A stretch of 64,000 nucleotides of DNA from Pseudoalteromonas sp. S16_S37 (GCF_014694405.1 NZ_JAAUWV010000009.1:1-64000), one strand, 5' to 3'; positions 1-9,296 are shown, counted from the first letter of the stretch. Notes: a model not told the origin generated them from the letters alone. Program-made: numbers and translations.

Positions 1-75
1 CGCCATTGGCACGTGAAAATCAACAACAATAACGTTAGATGGTTAACCGAATCTAAAGATAGCAATCCAAATTGA
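1..75 (+). CDS. C-terminal tail of an upstream gene (partial)
   Basis: An open frame runs from the first base to a TGA at 73-75 and would encode the last 24 residues of a protein cut by the window edge. The visible tail contains NNNNVRWLTES and ends NPN. A strong hairpin with a T run follows at once, which supports a real gene end. The fragment is too short to assign a family; a phospholipase D-type tail is a guess only. Confidence 0.5.
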   Translation, partial: RHWHVKINNNNVRWLTESKDSNPN

Positions 76-80
76 ACAAC

Positions 81-107
81 CTCAGTTTTTTGAAAAACCG
101 AGTTTTT
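81..107 (+). terminator. Rho-independent terminator after the partial gene
   Basis: CTCAGTTTTT (81-90) pairs with AAAAACCGAG (93-102) with one mismatch and a two-base loop, followed by TTTTT. It lies six bases after the stop of the partial upstream gene and separates it from rmuC. Confidence 0.7.
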
Positions 108-185
108 CAGAATCGACTAATTAAGTGCTTGTATTAGCTCATTAAGGTATTATCAAATATACGAGTTTTCTCTTTGAGATAATGT

Positions 186-1628
186 ATGTTTGATATTCTT
201 GCTTCGCACATCAGCTGGTTGCATCTAGCCTTAATTGGCGGCGGTGCTTTTGTCACTTTTCCTTGGTATATCATCCAAAAACAACGGCTCAGCTCGCAAC
301 TAAACACTTTAGAACAGCGCCTCGTTGAACACGTTGAGCGCTCTGCTGATTACGCCGAGCAAGTAAAGCTATTACAGGCTGAAAAATTACAGTTACATGG
401 CAATTGTCAGCAATATCAAGCGCGTTTAAGTGAAAAACAACAGCAAGCTAATCAATATCATCAGCTGTGGCAGCAAAGTGAAAAATCTCTGGTACAAAGC
501 ACTGAAAAATCCCACTGTTTAGAAATCGAATTAACTGATCTTAAAACTACGCTTGAGCAAAAGCAGCAAGCATTTGATGCGCAAATTGAACAACTAGAAA
601 AATCTAAAGCTATTTTAAAACAAGAGTTTGAAAATATAGCGAATCAGATCTTTGAAGAAAAGACAGCTCGCTTTAACAACCAAAGCCAAGAGCGAATCAG
701 TCAGTTGTTGCAGCCAGTACAATCCGATCTAAAGGGGTTTCGCGACAAGATGGAGGCGATTCACAGTGAAGAGCTTAAACAACGTGCTTCTTTAAGAACT
801 GAGCTTATGCATCTGCAAGCGAATAATAAAACAATCACTGAGCAAGCGAATAAATTAACCACGGCATTACAAGGGCAAAAGAAAACCCAAGGTAACTGGG
901 GAGAGTTGATGCTTGAGAATGTACTTGATAGTGCAGGTCTAAGAGCTGGATTTGATTATAAAAGAGAGGTTTCTTTTAGCACTGAGCACGGCAAGTTTCG
1001 TCCCGATGTGATTGTGTATTTACCACAACAGCGTCACTTGGTGATTGACGCTAAAACGTCTTTAAACGCTTATACCCGTTATGTTAACTCAGATAACGAC
1101 GTCAGTGCCAAAGACGCACTGATTGAACATTGCCAAGCGGTGCAAGCAAGAATAAAAGAACTTGGTGATAAATCTTACGAGCGTTTGCCTGGACTTAACT
1201 CTCCAGAGGTGGTGATTATGTTTATCCCTGTAGAGTCTGCTTTTGTTGAAGCGATTAAGCATAATCCCAATCTATATCAGCAAGCCCTAGATATGAATGT
1301 TTTAGTGGCTACACCCACCACGTTGCTCACGAGCTTGAATATTGTTAAACAACTATGGAAGTTTGAAGAACAAAGCAAGCACAGCAGAGAGCTTGCGTTG
1401 CGGGCTGAAAAGTTTTACAACAAATTAAATGCATTCTTGCACAGTATGGATGGCGTTGGAAAACAACTAGATAAAGCAAAAGAGAGCTATGACAAGGCGT
1501 TTAGTCAGCTATACAGCGGAAAAGGCAACTTAATCAAGCAAGCATCTGAATTTAAAGAATTAGGGGTGTCGGTAAGTAAGTCTTTACCTGAAGAAGTTGT
1601 CGAGAAGTCTCGCTTGGAACTAGAGTAA
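186..1628 (+). CDS. rmuC: DNA recombination protein RmuC
   Basis: RmuC-family protein of 480 residues, the usual length. A hydrophobic anchor lies at about residues 9-27, followed by a long Gln/Glu/Lys-rich coiled coil to about residue 220. The conserved RmuC core begins near GNWGELMLENVLDSAG and includes RPDVIVYLP and VIDAKTSL; the D-x-K pattern near residues 287-290 fits the restriction-endonuclease-like fold predicted for the family. E. coli RmuC limits inversions between short inverted repeats, and the family is thought to act as an anchored nuclease. The gene stands alone between a terminator and a convergent gene. The family call is secure; the biochemical role is less so. Confidence 0.93.
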   Translation: MFDILASHISWLHLALIGGGAFVTFPWYIIQKQRLSSQLNTLEQRLVEHVERSADYAEQVKLLQAEKLQLHGNCQQYQARLSEKQQQANQYHQLWQQSEKSLVQSTEKSHCLEIELTDLKTTLEQKQQAFDAQIEQLEKSKAILKQEFENIANQIFEEKTARFNNQSQERISQLLQPVQSDLKGFRDKMEAIHSEELKQRASLRTELMHLQANNKTITEQANKLTTALQGQKKTQGNWGELMLENVLDSAGLRAGFDYKREVSFSTEHGKFRPDVIVYLPQQRHLVIDAKTSLNAYTRYVNSDNDVSAKDALIEHCQAVQARIKELGDKSYERLPGLNSPEVVIMFIPVESAFVEAIKHNPNLYQQALDMNVLVATPTTLLTSLNIVKQLWKFEEQSKHSRELALRAEKFYNKLNAFLHSMDGVGKQLDKAKESYDKAFSQLYSGKGNLIKQASEFKELGVSVSKSLPEEVVEKSRLELE

Positions 1629-1629
1629 T

Positions 1630-1654
1630 GTTAACCCCCTTTACAGGGGGTTAA
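1630..1654 (+). terminator. Hairpin between convergent genes, member of the GTTAACCCCCTTTACA element
   Basis: TTAACCCCC (1631-1639) pairs perfectly with GGGGGTTAA (1646-1654) around a TTTACA loop, two bases after the rmuC stop. There is no good T run on either strand (AATGTTT follows). The left half plus loop, GTTAACCCCCTTTACAG, occurs again at 8718-8734 after another stop codon, so this is both a probable 3'-end structure and a copy of a dispersed element. Confidence 0.6.
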
Positions 1655-1663
1655 ATGTTTACA

Positions 1664-2155
1664 TTAAGCTAGATTAGGATTTTCACACTTGGCAGACAGA
1701 CCTTTACGAGGAGAGTCAACAAATAAGTTGATATACAGGTTGTAATCACTGACATCTCGCCAAACTTGACTGTTTGTTGAAGGACACAAGGAATTCTTTA
1801 TATATTTTGATACCTGTACGTCGCTCATTGCTAGTTCTGTCGGCATTTTTATCTGCACGTTAATATCAGAACTCGTAAATTTGGCATCGTAAAACTCCCA
1901 GCTACCCATAATGAACTGCTTCGAAAAGTGTCTGGTTATACGATCTTTTTGCGCCTTGTTTAACGTTGAAACTGCGTCTTGCTGAATATTATCTAGATAG
2001 TATACCCATAGTGTTGCTACAACAAAAAAACCAAGAATGAGTATGGCTATTATCGACTTATTATCGTCACTCTTCTTTAATTGAGCTTGCTTCTTTCTTT
2101 GACGTGTTTCGACAACTTTGGCCCAATCTCCGTGTTTCATAGTATGTTGTGTCAT
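1664..2155 (-). CDS. Hypothetical single-pass membrane protein
   Basis: A 163-residue protein I do not recognise. The first 30 residues are polar and Lys/Arg-rich (ETRQRKKQAQLKK), then one membrane segment at about residues 33-53 (AILILGFFVVATLWVYYL), then a soluble domain of about 100 residues with two cysteines, CPSTNSQ and CEN. The positive N-terminal flank predicts an N-in, C-out topology with the domain in the periplasm. The start has an upstream AGGAAAG. Its 3' end converges on rmuC; upstream is a long gene-free stretch. Function unknown. Confidence 0.7.
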   Translation of the reverse strand: MTQHTMKHGDWAKVVETRQRKKQAQLKKSDDNKSIIAILILGFFVVATLWVYYLDNIQQDAVSTLNKAQKDRITRHFSKQFIMGSWEFYDAKFTSSDINVQIKMPTELAMSDVQVSKYIKNSLCPSTNSQVWRDVSDYNLYINLFVDSPRKGLSAKCENPNLA

Positions 2156-2331
2156 TTTTCTTTCCTCTAGTGCGTAAGGCTATTTAAGCGAATAAATGTG
2201 GAAGAAAAATGGAGTATCTATTAGTTGTTAATTGGTTGGACCAGAAGTAAGCGAATGAAGCTCCACTTATCTCTCTGTTCGGATAAACAAACCTGTTAAT
2301 AGCACTATTTTGTCACTTAACAAGCGTGTCC

Positions 2332-2368
2332 CATCTCAAAGCGTTTATCTAAACCTAAAGTTAGTTAA
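2332..2368 (+). repeat. Dispersed repeat, copy 1 (TCAAARCGYTTATCYAAACC type)
   Basis: This stretch aligns with 21889-21926 over about 37 bases, sharing the pattern TCAAARCGYTTATCYAAACC followed by TRAAGYTARYYAA. Both copies are non-coding and lie between genes. No inverted structure is obvious. Confidence 0.5.
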
Positions 2369-2641
2369 ATATTGATCTATAAGACTGTTTGGAAATGACA
2401 GGATGTCTGTAACGTACTGTTATAAACGAAAATATGTACTTTGTTTCTTTTTCTATAAATCTATTCTGCTTGAGATCAGAATTTTACTAAGCTAGTTTTA
2501 TGTAATTTGTGACGCAGCTAAAATGTATGAGGTGATTGCTCTTGGCTTATAAAAACTTTGTCTTAGATAGCAATAAATAAAGGCGGTTGACATCGTATTT
2601 ATAATTATAGAAGTAATATATCAACTGAAAAAGAGACAAAC

Positions 2642-2658
2642 TGTAAAGGGGGTTTACA
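2642..2658. repeat. TGTAAAGGGGGTTTACA element, copy A
   Basis: Exact 17-base TGTAAAGGGGGTTTACA: inverted hexamers TGTAAA/TTTACA around five G. Other copies are at 45459-45474 and 54531-54547, with half-related copies at 1630-1645 and 8718-8733. Confidence 0.65.
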
Positions 2659-2708
2659 AAATTGTTTTTTATTCAATAATAAGCATTTATGACAAAGTAG
2701 TGTCAAAG

Positions 2709-2821
2709 AGTTAGTAAAATTTTGGTTTATCGGTTTTGAGTTAGTAAAATTTCGGTTTATTCAGAGACTCAGTTAGTAAAATGATGCTCTGGGGAACGTT
2801 TAGTTAGTAAAATTTTGTTCT
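2709..2821 (+). repeat. Four diverged copies of the AGTTAGTAAAA repeat
   Basis: Four units begin at 2709, 2739, 2771 and 2802 (spacing 30, 32, 31). All carry AGTTAGTAAAAT; their 3' halves differ (TTTGGTTT, TTCGGTTT, GATGCTCT, TTTGTTCT) from the TGATCT end of the array at 50.2-50.7 kb. The regular spacing of about three helical turns is notable. A fifth, fuller unit is at 2936-2955 (ATTTGGTAAAAATCTGATCT). Confidence 0.7.
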
Positions 2822-2974
2822 CGTATGCGCTGTTATGCTCATAAATATTAGAAAAATAATAACAATTTACGGAATGTAACTATTTCTTTGAGTAATTTAA
2901 TGGTTGATAAAGCGTTTAAGCTATCCCCGAGGCTGATTTGGTAAAAATCTGATCTCACATAGAGGCTAAGATAT

Positions 2975-3003
2975 AAAAAGAAATAGAGGGCCTTGCGACC
3001 CTC
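2975..3003 (-). terminator. aceA terminator
   Basis: Read on the minus strand, GAGGG (3003-2999) pairs with CCCTC (2990-2986) over an 8-base loop, followed by TATTTCTTTTT. It lies 34 bases after the aceA stop. Confidence 0.65.
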
Positions 3004-3036
3004 AATATGCGTTAATTGGTTTAGAACTGGTTATTA

Positions 3037-4641
3037 TTAGAATTGATTCATGGTGTTAGCTTCGCCTCCTGCTTTTAAGGCATTCTCACCAGAGAAATAT
3101 TCTTTATGCGTATCACCAATATTTGAACCTGCTAGGTCTTGGTGTTTAACCGATGCCTGCTCACGTCTGATTTCTTGTCTTTGCACATCACGTACATAAG
3201 CGAGCATCCCTAAGTCGCCAAAATACCCTTCAGCCAAAATATCTGTGCTCAAGGCTGCGGTATGGTAAGTAGGTAATGTGATCAAGTGATGGAATATTCC
3301 AGCTTCGCGAGCACCATCACGTTGGAAGTTCTTAACTAATTCATCCGCCGCTGCAGCTAATTCAGAGTTATCTAACTGTGGATCCATCAGTGCTTTTGGA
3401 TCTTGGCTTGGTTCTGGGTATTGTGTCAGATCTCGGCCCTCTTGCTGCCATTGCGTGTAAACCTGCTCTCTGAATTTTAATGTCCAGTTGAATGATGGCG
3501 AGTTGTTGTAAACTAATTTGGCGTTAGGAACTTGTTCTTTAATGCGATTCACAAGCTCAGCAATTTGACTAACATTTGGCTTTTCAGTTTCAATCCAAAG
3601 CAGATCTGCACCAGAATTTAGACTGGTAACGCAGTCTAAAACAACTCGGTCTTTTTCTGTACCTTCTTTAAACTGATATAAGCCGTTATCTAAACGCACA
3701 GGCTTACATAGTTGGCCATTTAGTTTAATTGCCATTTCCCCATCGTTTAAGTCATCGGCTGAGTTAACGGGAGTGGTATCTAAGAACGCCGTATATTGAC
3801 TGGCTAAATCGCCAGGTTTTTTCGATACAGGTATTTTTTGTGTAAGGCTTGCGCCCAAAGAGTCGGTGCGTGCAACAATAATTCCGTCTTCAACGCCAAG
3901 CTCTAAAAAGGCATATCTAACCGCATTGATTTTTGCCAAGAAGTCTTCGTGTGGCACTGTTACTTTACCTGCTTGGTGACCACACTGTTTCGCATCTGAA
4001 ACTTGGTTTTCTATTTGGATAGCACACGCTCCAGCCTCAATCATTTTTTTAGCGAGTAGGTACGTGGCTTCTTCATTACCAAATCCAGCATCTATATCTG
4101 CGATAATTGGCACAACATGGGTTTCAAAATTATCTATTTTGTTGATGATCGCCTGAGTATCTGCGCCTGTTGCTTTAGCTGCGTCAAGTTCACGATATAG
4201 GTGATCCAGCTCTCTTGCATCCGCTTGTTTTAAAAAGGTGTAAATCTCTTCAATCAACTTCGGTACAGAGGTTTTTTCATGCATACTTTGGTCTGGTAAT
4301 GGGCCAAACTCAGAGCGTAATGCGGCCACCATCCAGCCACTTAAATAAACGTATGAGCGCTTTGTGGTTTTTTGATGACGCTTAATAGCCATCATCATTT
4401 GCTGAGCAGTAAAACCATGCCAGCAGCCAAGAGATTGCGTATATTGGCTGTTATCTTGGTCATAGGCAGCCATATCTTCTCGCATAACTTTGGCAGTGTA
4501 TTTAGCGATATCTAATCCCGTTTTAAAGCGGTTTTGTAGATTCATACGGTTAGCAAATTCAGGATTAATAGATTGCCAAGTTTTACCGTTTGCTTGGCAT
4601 AGTGTAGAGAATTTATCGAGCTGTGATTGATAACGAGTCAT
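3037..4641 (-). CDS. aceA: Isocitrate lyase (long form)
   Basis: Isocitrate lyase, the first glyoxylate shunt enzyme, splitting isocitrate to glyoxylate and succinate so the cell can grow on acetate or fatty acids. At 534 residues it is the longer form, as in Pseudomonas aeruginosa (about 531), rather than the roughly 434-residue E. coli form. The signature around the catalytic cysteine reads K218-Q-C220-G-H222; the usual version is KKCGH, so the second Lys is Gln here, as in other long forms. Metal-binding context IIADIDAGFGNEEATY is present. It is divergent from malate synthase G across a 224-base shared promoter region, which implies joint control. Confidence 0.96.
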   Translation of the reverse strand: MTRYQSQLDKFSTLCQANGKTWQSINPEFANRMNLQNRFKTGLDIAKYTAKVMREDMAAYDQDNSQYTQSLGCWHGFTAQQMMMAIKRHQKTTKRSYVYLSGWMVAALRSEFGPLPDQSMHEKTSVPKLIEEIYTFLKQADARELDHLYRELDAAKATGADTQAIINKIDNFETHVVPIIADIDAGFGNEEATYLLAKKMIEAGACAIQIENQVSDAKQCGHQAGKVTVPHEDFLAKINAVRYAFLELGVEDGIIVARTDSLGASLTQKIPVSKKPGDLASQYTAFLDTTPVNSADDLNDGEMAIKLNGQLCKPVRLDNGLYQFKEGTEKDRVVLDCVTSLNSGADLLWIETEKPNVSQIAELVNRIKEQVPNAKLVYNNSPSFNWTLKFREQVYTQWQQEGRDLTQYPEPSQDPKALMDPQLDNSELAAAADELVKNFQRDGAREAGIFHHLITLPTYHTAALSTDILAEGYFGDLGMLAYVRDVQRQEIRREQASVKHQDLAGSNIGDTHKEYFSGENALKAGGEANTMNQF

Positions 4642-4865
4642 AATTAAAATCCTTCGAACGGGTTAGCTATATTTTTAGTTGTGAGAGTTGCGCACTGACG
4701 CTTGTCGGCGCTTAATTACACACTAGGCCCGAAACTTAGATTTTTTAAATTTATAGTTATTATTGTGAGTATATTTTTGGTGAATGAGTAAAGGGGTTTG
4801 TTTTATCGGTAAATGCGATAAGGTTATTTAAAACCCGTTCAAAAACTCGACTTAGGACCATTGTT
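4642..4865. promoter_or_regulatory. Shared divergent promoter region of aceA and glcB
   Basis: The two glyoxylate shunt genes are transcribed away from each other from this 224-base AT-rich interval, so both promoters and any common operator must lie here. I cannot name a specific operator. glcB has AGGACC seven bases before its ATG. Confidence 0.55.
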
Positions 4866-7043
4866 ATGCAAGCTAGTGTGCAAGAGGCCGGATTAACCAT
4901 AGATCAGCGGCTACATGACTTTATAAATCAACAGGCTTTACCGAATACTGGCATTGATCCAGGGGTATTTTGGCAAGGTTTTGCGTGTATTATCGATACC
5001 CTTTCGCCACTTAATAAAGCGCTGTTATCGAAAAGAGATTTACTGCAGCAGCAGATTGATGCCTACCACCAAAAACACACCCTATGGAACAAAGAGCAAT
5101 ATCGGACATTTTTGGAAGATATTGGCTACTTGCATCCAGAGCCAAAGGACGTTTGCATTGACACTGAGCTAGTAGAACCTGAAATTGCGCTGACAGCCGC
5201 GCCACAGCTTGTAGTTCCCGTAAGTAACGCTCGATTTGCACTTAATGCCGCTAATGCCCGCTGGGGATCTTTATACGATGCCTTGTATGGTACAGATGTG
5301 CTCAGTGAGGATGAGGGCGCAGAAAAAACAACAAGTTACAATCCAGTGCGCGGTTTTAAGGTGATGGCTTATGTTAGGCAATTTTTAGATAAGGCACTGC
5401 CTTTAAGTCATGGCTCGCACATCGAAAGCACCAACTATTCTATTGTTGATGGACAATTATTAGTAACCCTCAATGACAGCACCCAGGTAACGCTAGCAGA
5501 TGAAACACAATTTGTTGGCTATCAAGGCCAAGCACAAAATCCCAGTGCTATTTTGCTCAAACATAACGATTTGCACATCGAGATCCAAGTCGATCCTCAT
5601 CATCTCATTGGCCAAGCTGATAAAGCCGGTGTGAAAGATGTTTTGTTGGAGTCTGCATTAACAACCATCATGGATTGTGAAGATTCAGTCGCTGCTGTCG
5701 ATGCTCAAGACAAAGTCTTGGTATATCAGAATTGGTTAGGGTTGATGCAAGGCACGTTAAGCGAGTCCTTCAATAAGCAAGGTGAAAACATCACTCGAAC
5801 GCTCAATACGGATCGGATCTACACAAGTAAAGATACGGAGCGAATAATGGTTAAAGGTCGCAGTATGATGTTTGTGCGTAATGTTGGCCATTTAATGCAA
5901 AATCCAGCGATATTGGATAAGCAGGGTGAACAAGTATTTGAAGGGATCATGGATGCAGTGATCACCTCTCTGTGCGCCTTACACGATCTTAAAGGTAATA
6001 GCACAGTACATAACTCTAGCGTGCAAAGTATTAATATCGTAAAGCCCAAAATGCATGGTCCTGAGGAAGTTGCGTTTACTGAGCAGCTATTTTGTGAAGT
6101 TGAAGCACTGCTTAAGCTGCCAGCCAATACGATAAAGCTTGGAATTATGGACGAGGAGCGTCGCACATCGGTTAATTTAAAAGCGTGTATTGCCCAAGCA
6201 AAATCTAGAGTTGTGTTTATTAATACTGGCTTTTTAGATAGAACCGGAGATGAGATCCACACCTCTATGTTTGCAGGTCCAGTTCTACCAAAAGCGCAGA
6301 TCAAATCTCAACCTTGGATCACAGCGTATGAAAACCGTAACGTTGATATTGGTTTAGAGTGTGGGTTTAGTGGCAAAGCACAAATTGGTAAAGGTATGTG
6401 GCCTATACCAGATAAGATGGCTTTAATGATGGAACAAAAGCAATCTCACCCAGAATCCGGTGCAAATACCGCTTGGGTACCCTCTCCTACTGCCGCTACG
6501 TTGCATGCAATGCACTACCACTATGTAGACGTGTTTGCGAAGCAACAAGCGTTAATGTCACGGCAAAAGGCTGCTTTAGATGATTTACTGACACCGCCTC
6601 TTCTGCTCGATACTGAGCTCAGTAAAGAAGATATTCAAGTTGAGCTTGAAAACAATATTCAAGGAATTTTGGGATATGTAGTGCGTTGGATTGACCAAGG
6701 TGTTGGCTGTTCAAAAGTACCAGATATAAACCATGTGGGCTTGATGGAAGACAGAGCGACACTACGTATTTCTAGCCAACATATTGCCAATTGGTTGATG
6801 CATGGCATTTGTACAGAACAACAAGTACGCGATACCTTTGTGCGTATGGCACAAATAGTTGATAGTCAAAACCAACACGACCCTCACTATCAACCTATGG
6901 TTTGTGACGCTTGTACACTTTCAGATAACCTGGCTTTTCAGGCTGCGCAAGCGTTGGTTTTTGAGGGTGCAAAGCAACCTAATGGTTACACAGAGCCTTT
7001 ATTGCATGCTTATCGATTAAAATATAAAGCGCAAGCACATTAA
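4866..7043 (+). CDS. glcB: Malate synthase G
   Basis: Malate synthase of the G type, 725 residues, the family's normal length. It condenses glyoxylate with acetyl-CoA to malate in the cytoplasm. Landmarks in order: LNAANARWGSLYDALYGTD, TTIMDCEDSVAAVDA, the KGRSMMFVRNVGHLM stretch, GIMDEERRTSVNL, and the C-terminal VGLMEDRATLRISSQHIANW. With aceA on the other strand it completes the glyoxylate bypass in one locus. The ATG at 4866 follows AGGACC at good spacing. A strong terminator follows. Confidence 0.96.
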   Translation: MQASVQEAGLTIDQRLHDFINQQALPNTGIDPGVFWQGFACIIDTLSPLNKALLSKRDLLQQQIDAYHQKHTLWNKEQYRTFLEDIGYLHPEPKDVCIDTELVEPEIALTAAPQLVVPVSNARFALNAANARWGSLYDALYGTDVLSEDEGAEKTTSYNPVRGFKVMAYVRQFLDKALPLSHGSHIESTNYSIVDGQLLVTLNDSTQVTLADETQFVGYQGQAQNPSAILLKHNDLHIEIQVDPHHLIGQADKAGVKDVLLESALTTIMDCEDSVAAVDAQDKVLVYQNWLGLMQGTLSESFNKQGENITRTLNTDRIYTSKDTERIMVKGRSMMFVRNVGHLMQNPAILDKQGEQVFEGIMDAVITSLCALHDLKGNSTVHNSSVQSINIVKPKMHGPEEVAFTEQLFCEVEALLKLPANTIKLGIMDEERRTSVNLKACIAQAKSRVVFINTGFLDRTGDEIHTSMFAGPVLPKAQIKSQPWITAYENRNVDIGLECGFSGKAQIGKGMWPIPDKMALMMEQKQSHPESGANTAWVPSPTAATLHAMHYHYVDVFAKQQALMSRQKAALDDLLTPPLLLDTELSKEDIQVELENNIQGILGYVVRWIDQGVGCSKVPDINHVGLMEDRATLRISSQHIANWLMHGICTEQQVRDTFVRMAQIVDSQNQHDPHYQPMVCDACTLSDNLAFQAAQALVFEGAKQPNGYTEPLLHAYRLKYKAQAH

Positions 7044-7062
7044 TAAATTAAGCGCTTTATGA

Positions 7063-7095
7063 ACAGCTAGACACTTGTCTGGCTGTTTGTATTTT
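7063..7095 (+). terminator. glcB terminator
   Basis: ACAGCTAGACA (7063-7073) pairs with TGTCTGGCTGT (7076-7086), one G-T pair, then TTTGTATTTT. Typical rho-independent form. Confidence 0.8.
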
Positions 7096-7171
7096 AGGGG
7101 CGAAAATGCTTGCATAATATTTAATATTAACCAACTATGAAAAGCGCACATTAGGATACGGAACTGGACAT

Positions 7172-8710
7172 ATGCTTTTCAAAAAACGCTTACTATCTCT
7201 GTCTTTGCTCACTGTGAGTATACTGTTTAATACGACAACACAGGCCAATTCAGTGGTTATCAATTTAGAAGAACAAAGTTTTGCACAGCTACAGCAGCTG
7301 GTTGACGATAAAAAGATAACCTATCAGCAAATTACACAGTTCTACCTTTCGCGTATCGCTGAGCTGGATGATAGCGGTCCAACGCTCAATGCCATTATCA
7401 GTTTCAATGAACAAGCTTTAGAAATCGCAAAGCAAAGAGATGCATTACATGGGGTTAATGAACCACATAGTTTGCTATACGGTATGCCAATTGTTTTAAA
7501 GGATAACATTGAAAGTGCAGACAATATGCCCACTACAGCTGGAGCCATAGCGCTTGCTAATAACTATGCTCAGCAAGATGCTTTGCTGGTTGAAAGACTT
7601 AAGCAAGCCGGGGCCATTATCTTGGGTAAGGCAAATCTCAGCGAATGGGCCAATTTTAAGTCAACGCAAAGCTCTAGCGGTTGGAGCGATGTAGGGGAAC
7701 AAACCAAAAACCCTTATGTGCTCAATCGCACTCCTTGTGGCTCAAGTTCTGGTTCTGCCGTTGCTGTTGCGGCAAATTTAGCGGTTGCAGCAATTGGCAC
7801 TGAAACCGATGGTTCGATAACATGTCCAGCCGCACATAACGCGTTAGTTGGGCTTAAGCCAACTGTGGGGCTTGTATCTGTAAACGGTGTTGTGCCTTTA
7901 TCACATTCTCAGGATGCACCAGGACCGATGGCTCGTAGTGTACAAGATGCCGCTGTATTACTTGAGGTGTTAACAGGCTCAGAGCCAAATCACTATCAAA
8001 AACATTTAATTAAGAAAGGGTTAAAAGACAAGCGCATTGGTATTGTACGCAATATCAGCGAGTTTAATACCGTTGCAAGTAATGCATTTACCCAAGCATT
8101 AGAGGTACTCAGTAATGAAGGTGCTACGTTGGTAGATAACCTGGTACTGGATTATCAAGAAGAGCTCTCACAAGCAGAGTTTGATATTTTACTGTATGAC
8201 TTTAAACATGATGTTAATCAATACTTAGCGAATACACCGAAGCAAGTTAAGGTGAAATCACTCGCTGAACTGATTAAGTTTAATGAGGCTCAGCCAATCA
8301 GTTACTTTAATCAAGGTTTACTAGAAATGGCTGAACAAAAAGGTAATTTGCAAAGTGAATCATATATCGCTGCTAAAAAATTAGTTGCTGAAAAGGCCAG
8401 ATTAAAAGGCATTGATGCGTTAATGGCTGAGCACAAACTGGACGCCATAGTTGCTCCAACAAATGGCCCTGCATGGGTAATTGATACCCTCAATGGTGAC
8501 CACTATACCGGTGCAAGCTCAAGCCCTGCAGCTATTGCTGGTTACCCTAGTATTACCATTCCCATGTCTTTTTATCGAGAGCTACCACTGGGTATTTCGT
8601 TTTTTAGTGGTGCCAATAATGAAGCCATGCTCATTGAGATTGGATATGCGTTTGAACAAGCAACGAGGGTAAGAAAGCCTCCGCAGTTTATTCCCAGCAT
8701 TGATGAATAA
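7172..8710 (+). CDS. Exported amidase, amidase-signature family
   Basis: Amidase-signature enzyme of 512 residues with an N-terminal signal peptide (LLSLSLLTVSILFNTTTQA), so it probably acts in the periplasm or outside. The Ser-cisSer-Lys triad is visible: Lys110 in PIVLKDNIES, the Ser191-193 run in PCGSSSGSA, and nucleophile Ser215 in ETDGSI. The family hydrolyses amide bonds in many small molecules, so the substrate cannot be told from sequence. It stands alone, after the glcB terminator and before an acetyltransferase gene. Confidence 0.9.
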   Translation: MLFKKRLLSLSLLTVSILFNTTTQANSVVINLEEQSFAQLQQLVDDKKITYQQITQFYLSRIAELDDSGPTLNAIISFNEQALEIAKQRDALHGVNEPHSLLYGMPIVLKDNIESADNMPTTAGAIALANNYAQQDALLVERLKQAGAIILGKANLSEWANFKSTQSSSGWSDVGEQTKNPYVLNRTPCGSSSGSAVAVAANLAVAAIGTETDGSITCPAAHNALVGLKPTVGLVSVNGVVPLSHSQDAPGPMARSVQDAAVLLEVLTGSEPNHYQKHLIKKGLKDKRIGIVRNISEFNTVASNAFTQALEVLSNEGATLVDNLVLDYQEELSQAEFDILLYDFKHDVNQYLANTPKQVKVKSLAELIKFNEAQPISYFNQGLLEMAEQKGNLQSESYIAAKKLVAEKARLKGIDALMAEHKLDAIVAPTNGPAWVIDTLNGDHYTGASSSPAAIAGYPSITIPMSFYRELPLGISFFSGANNEAMLIEIGYAFEQATRVRKPPQFIPSIDE

Positions 8711-8717
8711 GCCCTGT

Positions 8718-8734
8718 GTTAACCCCCTTTACAG
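8718..8734 (+). repeat. GTTAACCCCCTTTACAG element after the amidase stop
   Basis: GTTAACCCCCTTTACAG starts eight bases after the amidase stop. The same 17 bases are at 1630-1646 just after rmuC, and the motif is close to the reverse complement of TGTAAAGGGGGTTTACA. Unlike the rmuC copy it has no pairing second half. Confidence 0.6.
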
Positions 8735-8765
8735 TAAATAAGAATTTATAAAATAAGGAATAAAA

Positions 8766-9296
8766 ATGATAGAAACTCCAAAGCTATTACTGAGAAAAAT
8801 CACTTTGCAAGATTGGCCGTTATTTTTAAAGCTACACAAAGATGAGAGAGTAATGCGATGGGTTTCTGATACCTTGGATGAACCTTCGATCCATGAGAAA
8901 TTCATGCAAAGATATGAGGACACTAGCACTTGGCATAAGGAGTCGCCATGTTGGTTGACCTTGGTTGTTGTAGATAAACACACTGGGAATGAGGTTGGGC
9001 TGCACGGCTTTTATTCTCAGTGGTCACCCTATCAGCAGGCGGAAATAGGCTTTTTACTGTTACCCGAATATCAAGGAAAAGGATATGCCAAAGCTGCTAC
9101 GCAAGCTGTGATCGATTTTATCTTGAAAGATTGCAGCTTTCATAAAGTGATTGCCACTGTATCTGAGGGGAATATTGCGTCCTTTTCATTGTTAAAATCT
9201 CTTGGCTTTACGCATGAAGGCACATTAAAAGACAACTTTAAAATTGCTGACCAATGGATAAACGATCAAAAGCTTGCTTTGATCGCAAATAATTGA
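8766..9296 (+). CDS. GNAT acetyltransferase, RimJ/RimL-like
   Basis: N-acetyltransferase of 176 residues. It has the RimJ-type start (IETPKLLLRKITLQDWPLFLKL), the beta-4/acetyl-CoA pyrophosphate loop region EIGFLLLPEYQGKGYAKAA, and the C-terminal NIASFSLLKSLGFTHEGTLK. Such proteins acetylate protein N termini, amino sugars or small amines; the substrate here is unknown. AAGGAATAAAA precedes the ATG. It lies between the amidase and the S9 peptidase, all on the plus strand with gaps of about 55-60 bases. Confidence 0.88.
   Translation: MIETPKLLLRKITLQDWPLFLKLHKDERVMRWVSDTLDEPSIHEKFMQRYEDTSTWHKESPCWLTLVVVDKHTGNEVGLHGFYSQWSPYQQAEIGFLLLPEYQGKGYAKAATQAVIDFILKDCSFHKVIATVSEGNIASFSLLKSLGFTHEGTLKDNFKIADQWINDQKLALIANN

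Larger units (their letters stand above)
2156..3036. other. Gene-free stretch with short repeats
   Basis: About 880 bases with no convincing gene. It holds a degenerate 37-base repeat (2332-2368) with a relative at 21889-21926, an inverted copy of the 20-bp repeat core (about 2474-2490), one TGTAAAGGGGGTTTACA element (2642-2658), four copies with the AGTTAGTAAAA core (2709-2821), one fuller copy at 2936-2955, and the aceA terminator. The rest is AT-rich with nothing I can name. Confidence 0.7.

Noticed and set aside
5819-6304. 161-codon frame antisense to glcB
   Set aside because: It lies wholly inside the conserved malate synthase gene and has no protein-like pattern of its own.
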